A stretch of 64,000 bases of DNA from Pseudomonas vlassakiae. GTDB taxonomy: Bacteria; Pseudomonadota; Gammaproteobacteria; Pseudomonadales; Pseudomonadaceae. Both the position numbers and the translations under genes were made by a program. The notes beneath the pieces are model-generated. The model saw only the letters and a program-made list of their open reading frames with translations. It did not search any database and was not told the origin of the DNA. The stretch spans positions 186,001 through 250,000 of the forward strand of contig NZ_JABWRP020000005.1 in NCBI RefSeq assembly GCF_014269035.2, given 5' to 3'. This document shows, one piece after another, positions 35,454-43,778 of this stretch. Each line of letters begins with the position of its first letter. Position 1 is the first letter of the stretch.

Positions 35454-36401
35454 TCAGGCCAGGTTCTGCTCGGCCGACCAGCTGGCGTACCAGTTGCGGA
35501 ACAGCGCGTACTGCTGTTCGGCATAGTTGCGCTGGGCATCGGTGAGCACGTCGGTTTCGTTGAAATGCAGGCTGTACTCGGTGTCGCCGTTGAGCACCAT
35601 CAGGTGCTTGTAGTACAGCACCAGGTCGCAGCCTTCATCGAACGACGACAGCACTGCCAGCGCCGCTTCCAGTTCACGCGCCAGGCGGCGGGCCTTGGCG
35701 TCGCCTTTGGCGGCCTGCTTGCTCAGGCTCACCAGCTGCAGCACTTCACGCGGCAGGGCGTTGCCGATGCCGGTGATGGCACCGGTGGCGGCGCAGTTGA
35801 CGAAGCCATGCACGACCTGGGTATCGACACCGACCATCAGGGTCACATCGTCATCCTTCGAGGTGATGTGCTCGGCGGCGTAGCGCAGGTCGGCGCCGCC
35901 GCCGAACTCCTTGAAACCAATCAGGTTGGGGAATTCGCGGCGCAGTTCGAAGAACAGGTCGGCGCGGGTGGCGAAGCCGTAGTAGGGGCTGTTGTAGATC
36001 ACCGCCGGCAGCTTCGGCGCCGCAGCGAGAATGGCCGAGAAGTGGTGTTTCTGGGCGATCAGCGAAGCACCGCGGCTGAGCACGCGAGGGATCACCATCA
36101 GGCCGGCGGCACCGACCTTGGCCGCGTGGGCCGCGTGGGACACGGCCTCGCGCGTGTTGACCGCACCGGTGCCGACGATGGTCGGAATGCCGGCGGCCAC
36201 CAGGCGGGCCACGCCTTCCTGGCGCTCGGCTTCGGTCAGCAGTGGCCAGTCACCCATCGAGCCGCAATACACCACGGCGCTCATGCCCGCCTCGATCAGC
36301 TCCCGGCCCTTGCGCACCAGGGCGTCGAAGTCCGGCTTGCGCTCGGCGGTGCACGGGGTCATCAGGGCAGGCATGGTGCCGGTGAAGATGTTGTCAGTCA
36401 T
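35454..36401 (-). CDS. Pyrroline-4-hydroxy-2-carboxylate deaminase (DapA superfamily)
   Basis: This 315-residue Schiff-base lyase starts at ATG 36401, with AGGAG 8 bases upstream (a GTG three codons earlier overlaps that site). It has the superfamily motifs GSMGDWPLL, GTGAVNTREA, YNSPYYG and the lysine in LIGFKEFGGG. It is divergent enough from the dapA at 18857 to have a different role. Within this locus it converts pyrroline-4-hydroxy-2-carboxylate to 2-oxoglutarate semialdehyde and ammonia. Confidence 0.92.
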   Translation of the reverse strand: MTDNIFTGTMPALMTPCTAERKPDFDALVRKGRELIEAGMSAVVYCGSMGDWPLLTEAERQEGVARLVAAGIPTIVGTGAVNTREAVSHAAHAAKVGAAGLMVIPRVLSRGASLIAQKHHFSAILAAAPKLPAVIYNSPYYGFATRADLFFELRREFPNLIGFKEFGGGADLRYAAEHITSKDDDVTLMVGVDTQVVHGFVNCAATGAITGIGNALPREVLQLVSLSKQAAKGDAKARRLARELEAALAVLSSFDEGCDLVLYYKHLMVLNGDTEYSLHFNETDVLTDAQRNYAEQQYALFRNWYASWSAEQNLA

Positions 36402-36444
36402 TGTTGTCACTCCTGGCGATATTCGGTTGTTTTGAAAAGCCGGG

Positions 36445-37371
36445 TCAGATGCCCCAGGCGAATGGATCCTGTTCGTCGATCAGCAGGGTGCTGTCGGCGG
36501 TCATGTAGGCGCGGCCGGTGATGAACGGGCGAATGCGTTCGCCGTCGCGCTCGAAGCGGCCGTGGAACTGGCTACCGGTGATGCTGGCCTGGACCCAGGT
36601 CTGGCCTGCTTCGAGCTTGCCGTCGGCGGCCAGGCACGCCAGCTTGGCGCTGGTGCCGGTGCCGCAAGGGGAGCGGTCGTAGGCCTTGCCGGGGCACATG
36701 ACGAAGTTGCGGCTGTCGGCATTGGCGTCGTCGGCGAACAGCTCGACATGGTCGATCAGCGCGCCGTTTTCGCCGGTGATGCCTTGGGCCTCGAGGGCCT
36801 TGAGCATGGCCCAGGTGTACTCCGTGAGGGCGTCGCGATTGTCCAGTTCGATGCGCTGGCCGTGCTCGGACACCAGGAAGAACCAGTTGCCGCCCCAGGC
36901 GATATCGCCGCGCACCACGCCATGCCCAGGTACATCCACCGCCACCTGCTGGCGGTAGCGATAGGACGGCACGTTGCCGACGGTGACGGCGCCATCGGCG
37001 TGCAGGGTGGCGCTGACCTGGCCGACCGGGGTGTCGATCTTGTGCTCGCCGGGTTCGATCAGGCCCAGGTGCTGCAGCGAGGCGACCAGGCCGATGGTGC
37101 CGTGGCCACACATGCTCAGGTAGCCGGCGTTGTTGAAGAAAATCACCCCGCAGGTGGCATCAGCCGACACCGGTGGGCAATACAGCGCGCCGACCAGCAC
37201 ATCGTTGCCGCGTGGCTCCAGCAGGCAGGCACGGCGCCATTGATCGTGCAGCTCGCGCAGTTCGTCGCGCTGCTCGGCCATGCTGCGCCCCTGCAGCTGC
37301 GGGAAGCCTTTCATCACCAGGCGGGTCGGTTCGCCGCCGGTATGCGAGTCGATGACGTGGATCTGTTTCAT
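36445..37371 (-). CDS. 4-hydroxyproline 2-epimerase
   Basis: This 308-residue enzyme of the proline racemase family starts at [17 protein letters not shown] (ATG 37371). Both catalytic cysteines are present: Cys88 in SMCGHG and the second in RSPCGTGTS. It interconverts trans-4-hydroxy-L-proline and cis-4-hydroxy-D-proline, the first catabolic step. The sequence closely follows the characterised P. putida enzyme as I recall it. It is followed by the deaminase gene and preceded by a permease gene 23 bases away. Confidence 0.95.
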   Translation of the reverse strand: MKQIHVIDSHTGGEPTRLVMKGFPQLQGRSMAEQRDELRELHDQWRRACLLEPRGNDVLVGALYCPPVSADATCGVIFFNNAGYLSMCGHGTIGLVASLQHLGLIEPGEHKIDTPVGQVSATLHADGAVTVGNVPSYRYRQQVAVDVPGHGVVRGDIAWGGNWFFLVSEHGQRIELDNRDALTEYTWAMLKALEAQGITGENGALIDHVELFADDANADSRNFVMCPGKAYDRSPCGTGTSAKLACLAADGKLEAGQTWVQASITGSQFHGRFERDGERIRPFITGRAYMTADSTLLIDEQDPFAWGI

Positions 37372-37394
37372 GGGCTTGTCCATTGCGAGGAGGA

Positions 37395-39005
37395 TCAGGA
37401 GGCGACGGCGGGGCGGGCGCTGTAGGTTTCAGTGGAGGCTTCGCTTTCGTCTTCGCCTTCCAGGCGTACCAGGTGAGCCGGTACGCCAGTGAGCGCGCCC
37501 CAGTAGTAGATGCCCAGGGCGCAGGCGGCCACCGCCACGGTGTCGAATGGGTGGCCGAGCACGCCCAGGCCGCCAAAGCTGCCCAGCCAGGACAGCAGGA
37601 TGGTCACGGCGTAGAAGCCGATCAGCCAGGCCGACGAGCGCACTTGCTGGGCCAGCGACAGGTGCTGGGTCGGCACGAAGCGGCTGCACAGCAGGTACAG
37701 CACGAACATCACGATCTGCAGGGCCAGCAACCAGGACACGGTGTTCCAGCCCGACCAGTAGACGATCAGCGCGGCGATGATGAACGACAGCGGGCCCAGC
37801 ACGCCCATACCCTTGACCCGGAACGGGCGCGGCATGTCCGGCGCATTGCGACGCAGGGCGGCGACGGTGACCGGGGCCACGGCGTAGCTCAGTACCAGCG
37901 CGGCAGACACCACGTTGATCAGCGCTTCCCAGGAGGGGAACGGCAGGGTCCAGAACACCGACAGGCCGAAGGTCAGCCACAGCGCCGGGCGCGGGATACC
38001 AGACTCGGCATCGATACGTGTGAAGTACTTGAAGAAGGTGCCGGTCTGCGCCCAGCCATAGACCACGCGCGGGGTGGCGTTCATGTAGATGTTGCCGCAG
38101 CCGCTGGGCGAGATCACCGCATCGGCCACCACCAGGTAGGCCAGCCAGCCCACACCCAGGGCCAGGGCGATGTCACGGTAGGGCAGGGCCAGTTCTTTGG
38201 TCACGCCGGCCCAGCCGTTGGCCAGCATTTCGGTCGGCACGCTGCCGAGGAAGGCCAGTTGCAGCAGGGCGTAGATCGCGGTGGACAGCAGCACCGAGAG
38301 GATCAGCGCGATGGGAATGGTGCGTTGTGGGTTCTTCACTTCGCTGGCCACCGAGATGATCGGCGTCAGCCCCAGGTAAGCGAAGATGATGCCACCCGCC
38401 GATACTGCCATTTCCACGCCAGACAGGCCGAACGGGGCGAAGCCCTGAACCTCGAAGTTCTCCGGCTTGAAGAAGGTGAACAGCACGCCGATCACCAGCA
38501 GCGGCACGATGAACTTGAACACGCTGACCAGGTTGTTGGCCTTGGCGAAGGTCTTCACGCTTCGGTAGTTGAGGAAGAAGAACAGCCCAAGCAAGGCGAA
38601 CTGCACCAGCCAGCCGAGCACCGTGGGGTCGCTGGAACCGGCTTTGGTCAGCCCGGGGAACCAGGCTGCGGCGTATTGGCGCGAGGCGACCACTTCGATG
38701 GCGATCAGGCTGGAGAACGCGATCAAGGTGATGAAGCCCATCAGGTAGCCGAGCAGCGGGCCGTGCGAGTACACCGGGTAGCGCACCACGCCACCGGCAC
38801 GCGGCAGGGCGGCGCCGAGTTCGCAGTAGACGATGCCCAGCAGCAGCACGGCGAAACCGCCGAGGAACCAGGAGAGGATACCGGCCGGGCCGGCGATGGC
38901 CGAAACATGGCTGGCGGCGAACAGCCAGCCGGAGCCGAAGATGGCGCCGAGGCCGATGAAGGTGAGGTCGAGCAACGACAGCTGTTTCTTGAATTTGCCT
39001 GACAT
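37395..39005 (-). CDS. APC-superfamily amino acid permease, probable hydroxyproline transporter
   Basis: This 536-residue inner-membrane protein has 12-14 hydrophobic helices. It starts [29 protein letters not shown], the glycine-rich first helix typical of APC carriers. As first gene of the hydroxyproline operon, it probably imports hydroxyproline or proline; the substrate is inferred from position only. Its promoter region carries direct repeats (39016-39090) and is shared with the AraC gene. Confidence 0.85.
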   Translation of the reverse strand: MSGKFKKQLSLLDLTFIGLGAIFGSGWLFAASHVSAIAGPAGILSWFLGGFAVLLLGIVYCELGAALPRAGGVVRYPVYSHGPLLGYLMGFITLIAFSSLIAIEVVASRQYAAAWFPGLTKAGSSDPTVLGWLVQFALLGLFFFLNYRSVKTFAKANNLVSVFKFIVPLLVIGVLFTFFKPENFEVQGFAPFGLSGVEMAVSAGGIIFAYLGLTPIISVASEVKNPQRTIPIALILSVLLSTAIYALLQLAFLGSVPTEMLANGWAGVTKELALPYRDIALALGVGWLAYLVVADAVISPSGCGNIYMNATPRVVYGWAQTGTFFKYFTRIDAESGIPRPALWLTFGLSVFWTLPFPSWEALINVVSAALVLSYAVAPVTVAALRRNAPDMPRPFRVKGMGVLGPLSFIIAALIVYWSGWNTVSWLLALQIVMFVLYLLCSRFVPTQHLSLAQQVRSSAWLIGFYAVTILLSWLGSFGGLGVLGHPFDTVAVAACALGIYYWGALTGVPAHLVRLEGEDESEASTETYSARPAVAS

Positions 39006-39015
39006 GGGTGCGCCT

Positions 39016-39090
39016 TTTTGTAGGTTTTGGATAGGCAGGTCTGATGTCACGTGATGCGGCTTTCCACGGCCGCGCTTTTGTAGGTCTTGG
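39016..39090. promoter_or_regulatory. Direct repeats TTTTGTAGGT(T/C)TTGG in the permease/AraC divergent region
   Basis: TTTTGTAGGTTTTGG at 39016-39030 and TTTTGTAGGTCTTGG at 39076-39090 differ at one base and are 60 bases apart. A perfect palindrome TCACGTGA lies between them (39047-39054). AraC-type activators often bind such direct repeats. The left copy is very near the permease start. Confidence 0.45.
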
Positions 39091-39253
39091 GCGGCTTGCG
39101 TGGGGCATAGAGTGGACCCGAACGGGTCAGGGGTTCTTGATGGTTTTCTGCAGGGTGAATGACGAAATCGGCACAGTCGAAAAAAGTGCTGGCGACTGTG
39201 AAGCGCCGATGGGTAGGCTGGAGGCCACGCTGCATAAGGGCTGTAGAGAACAG

Positions 39254-40036
39254 ATGAATCCCTCGGAACTGACCACCCTGTACCAGTCCCTCGACCAGCA
39301 CCGCCCCGCCACCCTGGAGGCCCTGCTGGCCGGTGTGTCGCTGCTGTTGCCGATCCTCGACGCCATCCCCAACGCTGCGATCTTCATCAAGGACCCGGCC
39401 GCCCGCTATGTGCTGGCCAACACCACCCTGGTCCAGCGCTGCGGCCTCAAGCGCCTGCAGCCGCTGCTGGGCAAGACCAGTGCCGAAGTGTTCCCGGCGC
39501 AACTGGGCCCCGGCTACACCGAGCAGGACCGTCGCGTGCTCAAGGATGGGCTGGTGCTGGAAGACCAGCTAGAACTACACCTGTACGGCAGCCGAGAACC
39601 GGGCTGGTGCCTGACCCACAAGCGCCCGCTGCGCAACCCGGCCGGGGAGATCATCGGTTTGGTGGGCATCTCCGTCGACCTGCAGTCAGCCGCCGATACC
39701 CACCCCGCCTATCAGCGCCTGGCTGCCGTGGACGAGCACATCCGTCAACATTTCCACCAGCCGATCAGCATGAGCGAGCTGACCCGCATCGCCGGGATTT
39801 CCGTGGCGCAGCTGGAGCGCTATTGCAAGCGGGTGTTCCACCTCACGCCGCGGCAGATGATCCACAAGGCACGCCTGGAGCACGCCCACCGGTTGTTGCA
39901 TTCCGATTTGCCGATCACCGAAGTGGCGTTGCGCTGCGGCTACACCGACCACAGCGCGTTCAGCCGTCAGTTCAAGCAACTGACGGGCTTCACGCCGCGG
40001 CAGTATCGCCAGGCAACCGCGGATCAGCTGGGTTGA
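39254..40036 (+). CDS. AraC-family activator of hydroxyproline genes
   Basis: This 260-residue protein starts at ATG 39254 (AGAGAA upstream). It has an N-terminal PAS-like sensor domain (LLPILDAIPNAAIFIKDPAARYVLANTTLVQRCG, about residues 32-140). The C-terminal AraC DNA-binding domain contains two helix-turn-helix units (SMSELTRIAGISVAQLERYCKR and ITEVALRCGYTDHSAFSRQFK). It is divergent from the permease-led operon. Its 3' end overlaps the convergent LysR gene by 13 bases. Confidence 0.9.
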   Translation: MNPSELTTLYQSLDQHRPATLEALLAGVSLLLPILDAIPNAAIFIKDPAARYVLANTTLVQRCGLKRLQPLLGKTSAEVFPAQLGPGYTEQDRRVLKDGLVLEDQLELHLYGSREPGWCLTHKRPLRNPAGEIIGLVGISVDLQSAADTHPAYQRLAAVDEHIRQHFHQPISMSELTRIAGISVAQLERYCKRVFHLTPRQMIHKARLEHAHRLLHSDLPITEVALRCGYTDHSAFSRQFKQLTGFTPRQYRQATADQLG

Positions 40037-40911
40037 AACAGCAGCTTCGCTTCGGCGAAGCACTGCTCGGCAATCGCCGAACGCGGTTCGCTGCGGCGCA
40101 GCAGCAGGCCGACCGGGCTGTGGATGCTGGCGTCGGCGATGGGGATGATGCGCATGTGTTCGCTGAGGTCTTCCAGGCCGCAGCCCAGCGGCATGATCGC
40201 GCAGCACACGCCGGTGTTGATGGCCTGCACCAGCTGGAAGGTCGAGTCGCTTTCCAGCACGGCATTGGGTTCAAGGCCGCGGCTGCGCAGGCTCAGGTCC
40301 AGTGACTGGCGGTAGTGCATGCCCTTGCTCAGCAGGCCCAGGGGGGTGTCGCCGAGCTCGTCCCAGCGCAGGCTGTCGACGTCGAACTGGAAGTGCTGGG
40401 TGTCGAACAGCAGGCCCATGGTGGTGGTACCCAGTTCGATCACTTCGAAGAAGTTGGCGTTGACCTGGTCGAGGTAGCAGATCCCCAGGTCGAGCTGGTT
40501 GCGGCTCAGGCCGTCCATGATCTGCTCGGTGCTGTGCGAACTGAGCTGGAATTGCAGCTCGGGGTACTTCTCGCGCAGCGGCAGCAGCAGGTGCATGGGG
40601 TTGAAGCTGGCCAGCGGCACGGTGCCCAGGCGCAGGCTGCCGACCACCTGGCCGCGGCAACTGGCGGCCTCGGCTTGCAGGCCGTCATGGGCGGCGAGCA
40701 GGGTGCGGGCCCAGGCCAGGATGCGCTCGCCGGCCTCGGTGAAGCCTTCGAAGCGCTGGCCGCGCTTGACCAGCACCAGGTCCAGTTCGTCCTCCAGGTT
40801 GCGCAGGCGCATCGACAGGGTCGGCTGGGTGATATGGCACAGCGCCGCAGCCTGGCCGAAGTGGCGGGTCTGGTCGAGGGCGATGAGGAACTTGAGCTGC
40901 TTGATGTCCAT
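40024..40911 (-). CDS. LysR-family regulator next to moaB
   Basis: This 295-residue regulator has the N-terminal helix-turn-helix (FGQAAALCHITQPTLSMRLRNLE) and a standard effector domain. AGGCAC precedes the ATG. It is divergent from moaB across 140 bases that contain the box ATTTCGATTGGACG, and the identical box recurs upstream of the formate-dehydrogenase-like gene at 43779. It is therefore a good candidate to control both; this is inference. Confidence 0.9.
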   Translation of the reverse strand: MDIKQLKFLIALDQTRHFGQAAALCHITQPTLSMRLRNLEDELDLVLVKRGQRFEGFTEAGERILAWARTLLAAHDGLQAEAASCRGQVVGSLRLGTVPLASFNPMHLLLPLREKYPELQFQLSSHSTEQIMDGLSRNQLDLGICYLDQVNANFFEVIELGTTTMGLLFDTQHFQFDVDSLRWDELGDTPLGLLSKGMHYRQSLDLSLRSRGLEPNAVLESDSTFQLVQAINTGVCCAIMPLGCGLEDLSEHMRIIPIADASIHSPVGLLLRRSEPRSAIAEQCFAEAKLLFQPS

Positions 40912-40985
40912 GGGAGTGCCTGGGGTCTGGTTGTGCAGACCTTAACCCACGTCTGCGATAGATGTCATTGATCGGCCGGTTCGCC

Positions 40986-40999
40986 ATTTCGATTGGACG
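40986..40999 (+). promoter_or_regulatory. Shared 14-base box upstream of moaB
   Basis: ATTTCGATTGGACG occurs here and identically at 43680-43693. The TTGGAC part may serve as a -35 element; 16-17 bases later there is only a poor -10, consistent with activator dependence. moaB starts 53 bases downstream. Confidence 0.5.
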
Positions 41000-41051
41000 C
41001 TGTTCTGGCTTGCCTCTAGCGTGACGACAATGCCATTCGAGGAGCTTCACC

Positions 41052-41591
41052 GTGCGCGTCCAACCCGATGCGGTTTTCGTACCGCTGAATATCGCCGTGC
41101 TGACCGTCAGCGACACCCGTACCTATGACAACGACACCTCCGGTCAGCTGCTGGCCAACCGCTCGGTGGAGGTCGGCCATCGCCTGGTGGCGCGGGCGCT
41201 GCTCAAGGATGACCTGTACAAGATCCGCGCCCAGGTGGCGAGCTGGATCGCCGACGACGACGTGCAGGTGGTGCTCATCACTGGCGGCACTGGCTTTACC
41301 GGGCGTGACAGCACACCCGAGGCGGTACAGTGCCTGCTGGAGCGGACCGTCGATGGCTTTGGCGAACTGTTCCGCGCCTTGTCCATTCTCGATATCGGCA
41401 GCTCGACCGTACAGAGCAGGGCGTTGGCGGGGATTTCCAACGGCACCCTGGTGTGCTGCCTGCCCGGCTCGACCGGCGCTTGCCGCACGGCCTGGGAAGG
41501 TATTCTGGTGGAGCAGCTGGATGCGCGGCACCGGCCCTGTAATTTCGTCAAGCATCTGAAGCCTATCGAAGCCTGCGAAAGCCGCGGTTAG
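41052..41591 (+). CDS. moaB: Molybdenum cofactor protein MoaB
   Basis: This 179-residue protein of the MogA/MoaB family starts at GTG 41052 behind GAGGAG. Characteristic motifs are VLTVSDTRTYDNDTSG, ITGGTGFTGRD and LPGSTGACRTAWEGIL. MoaB-type proteins bind molybdopterin and, in some bacteria, adenylate it before metal insertion. It sits with moaA and a molybdopterin oxidoreductase, suggesting dedicated cofactor supply. Confidence 0.93.
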   Translation: MRVQPDAVFVPLNIAVLTVSDTRTYDNDTSGQLLANRSVEVGHRLVARALLKDDLYKIRAQVASWIADDDVQVVLITGGTGFTGRDSTPEAVQCLLERTVDGFGELFRALSILDIGSSTVQSRALAGISNGTLVCCLPGSTGACRTAWEGILVEQLDARHRPCNFVKHLKPIEACESRG

Positions 41592-42487
41592 CTCAGTACA
41601 TAATCCACCGGCAGCAAAACCGGTGGCAGCGGCTCGACGCCCAAGGCCCCAAGCACATCCCGCTCCACCGTCCTCACCATGGCATCCATCGGCAGGTCGT
41701 TCTCATCGCGCCCGAACGGGTCCTCCAGCTCGTTGCCGATTGCATCGAGCCCGAAGAAGGTGTAGCCGACGATGGTGGTGAACAGCGGCGCCAGCCAGCC
41801 CAGCGGCTCGGCCAGGGCGAACGGCAGCAGCAGGCAGAAGATGTAGATGGTACGATGCAGCAGCAAGGTGTAGGGGAATGGCAGCGGCGAGCCCTTGATC
41901 CGCTCGCAACTGGCCTGCACCTCGGTCAGCCCGGCCAGGCGCTGCTCCAGCAGGGTGTAGCGCCATTCGCTGATCTGCCCTTGCGCTGCCAGCCGTGAAC
42001 AGTGCATGCCGATGTCGCGCAGGATGCCATCGCACACGTTGTGCTCGGCCACCGGGGTGGCCGGGTTGAGCCATGGGCGGGTGGCGTTCACTTCGCTTTC
42101 GTTGCGCAACCGCGCGTTCAGCCCATGTGCAAAGCCGCACAGGCTGCGCAGCAGCTCGGCGCGCAGGTGCTCATCGGCGATCACCACGCTCTCCCGTACG
42201 AACGAACGGGTTTCGATGATCAGCCTGCCCCAGGCCTTGCGCCCTTCCCACCAACGGTCGTAGCAGGCGTTGTTGCGAAAACTCATGAAGATCGACAGCG
42301 ACAGGCCAAGCAGGGTGAACGGCGTGGCGCTGACCGGGTAGAAAAACGCCGGGAAGTGCCGCTCGACCAGCACGATCAGCGCAGCCAGCAAGGTGACCAT
42401 CAGGCAGCGCGGGGCAATGCGTTTGACGATCGAGCCTTTGAGGGTGAACAGCACGCGCAGTACATCGGGGCGGGGGTGGACGATCAT
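41588..42487 (-). CDS. Bestrophin-like (YneE/UPF0187) membrane protein
   Basis: This 299-residue protein starts at ATG 42487, just after the moaA stop. It has four hydrophobic regions and bestrophin-family motifs: FYPVSATPFTLLGLSLSIFMSFRNNACYDRWWEGRKAWG, PLPFPYTLLLHR, and the C-terminal YTFFGLDAIGNELEDPFGRDENDLP. Bacterial members form ion channels. It is on the moaA strand, 20 bases downstream, so is probably co-transcribed. Its stop overlaps the end of convergent moaB by four bases. Confidence 0.88.
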   Translation of the reverse strand: MIVHPRPDVLRVLFTLKGSIVKRIAPRCLMVTLLAALIVLVERHFPAFFYPVSATPFTLLGLSLSIFMSFRNNACYDRWWEGRKAWGRLIIETRSFVRESVVIADEHLRAELLRSLCGFAHGLNARLRNESEVNATRPWLNPATPVAEHNVCDGILRDIGMHCSRLAAQGQISEWRYTLLEQRLAGLTEVQASCERIKGSPLPFPYTLLLHRTIYIFCLLLPFALAEPLGWLAPLFTTIVGYTFFGLDAIGNELEDPFGRDENDLPMDAMVRTVERDVLGALGVEPLPPVLLPVDYVLS

Positions 42488-42507
42488 GGCAATCCAGAGG
42501 CGGCCGA

Positions 42508-43512
42508 TCAGCCGCCGGTCATGTTCATGAAGCGCAGGATCTGCACCTCGCCACCGACTTCGAAATGATGGCGGTAGGGCTTGAGGTGCAGTGAGTCGCG
42601 GATGGCCTTCTCCAGCCGCGCCGCATCGCCGGGGTGGGCGCGCAGCACCTGCTTGAGGTCCATCGAGTGTTCGTTGCCCAGGCACAGCAGCAGGCGGCCT
42701 TCGACGGTCAGGCGCACACGGTTGCAGGTGGCGCAGAAGTTGTGGCTGTGCGGTGAAATGAAACCGACCCGGGTATGGGCGGCTTCGGCGAGGCGCCAGT
42801 AGCGCGCCGGGCCCTGGGAGGACTCGGTGGATTCGATCAGGCTGAAGTGCTCGGCCAGGCGATCGCGCACTTCATCGCTGGAGCAGAACGACTCGCCGCG
42901 TTCGTGTTCGTTGATCACCCCCAGTGGCATCTCTTCGATGAAGGTGATGTCCAGCTCGCGGTCGATGGCGAAGCGCACCAGGTCGACCAGTTCGTGGTCG
43001 TTGCGGCCCTTGAGCACCACGCAGTTGAGCTTGGTGCGCTGGAAGCCGGCCTGGCGTGCGGCATCGATGCCAGCGATCACCTGGTGGAGATCGCCGGTAC
43101 GGGTCAGCTGCTTGAAGCGCGCGGCGTCGAGGCTGTCGAGGCTGATGTTCAGGCGGGTGAGCCCGGCGTCGAACAGCGGCTGGGCCAGGCGCCCGAGCTG
43201 CGAGCCATTGCTGGTCATGCACAGCTCACGCAGGCCGGGCAGGGCGGCGATGCGCCCGCACAGGTCGACGATGCCTTGGCGCACCAGCGGCTCGCCCCCG
43301 GTCAGGCGGATTTTGCGGGTGCCGAGGGCGACGAAGCGCTCGGCCACCTGGAACAGTTCTTCAAGGCTGAGGATCTGCTGACGTGGCAGGAACTGCATGT
43401 CTTCAGCCATGCAGTACACGCAACGGAAGTCGCAGCGGTCAGTGACCGACATCCGCAGGTAGTCGATTTTCCGGTTGAAGCCGTCGATCAGGGCCCGGCT
43501 GTTCTGTTCCAC
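42508..43512 (-). CDS. moaA: GTP 3',8-cyclase MoaA
   Basis: This 334-residue radical SAM enzyme catalyses the first step of molybdopterin synthesis. GTG 43512 gives the expected start ([20 protein letters not shown]). The radical SAM cluster is CDFRCVYC. The C-terminal cluster motif is [18 protein letters not shown], and the protein ends in the required Gly-Gly. It is divergent from the molybdopterin oxidoreductase. Confidence 0.95.
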   Translation of the reverse strand: MEQNSRALIDGFNRKIDYLRMSVTDRCDFRCVYCMAEDMQFLPRQQILSLEELFQVAERFVALGTRKIRLTGGEPLVRQGIVDLCGRIAALPGLRELCMTSNGSQLGRLAQPLFDAGLTRLNISLDSLDAARFKQLTRTGDLHQVIAGIDAARQAGFQRTKLNCVVLKGRNDHELVDLVRFAIDRELDITFIEEMPLGVINEHERGESFCSSDEVRDRLAEHFSLIESTESSQGPARYWRLAEAAHTRVGFISPHSHNFCATCNRVRLTVEGRLLLCLGNEHSMDLKQVLRAHPGDAARLEKAIRDSLHLKPYRHHFEVGGEVQILRFMNMTGG

Positions 43513-43679
43513 GTTGGCGCTCGAAGGAAATGGGGGCACAGGACTCAAGCTATAGCCTGTGGCCAGCCCCGTCAAATCGCTTTCCCCGACTGTTTGATCG
43601 ATGCCTTCTATCACCACTGCAGGCCATGTGCGGCAAGGGCTGCAGGGCATGATCGAAAGCGCTTATCGTGCTGTAAGGT

Positions 43680-43693
43680 ATTTCGATTGGACG
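43680..43693 (+). promoter_or_regulatory. Shared 14-base box upstream of the molybdoenzyme gene
   Basis: ATTTCGATTGGACG is identical to the box at 40986-40999 upstream of moaB. The next gene starts 86 bases downstream. The same candidate TTGGAC -35 with a weak -10 16-17 bases later is seen. Confidence 0.5.
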
Positions 43694-43778
43694 GCTCTGG
43701 GCCGGGCTCCATAGGCTGGAAAAAACACCGGGCATAGCGATTCGGTGAACATTTCCATGCCGCGTGAGGATTGACCGC

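Noticed and set aside
33909-36521. 870-codon plus-strand frame opposite the hydroxyproline genes
   Set aside because: It is antisense to two recognised enzymes and spans their intergenic REP doublet, which a real gene would not be expected to do.
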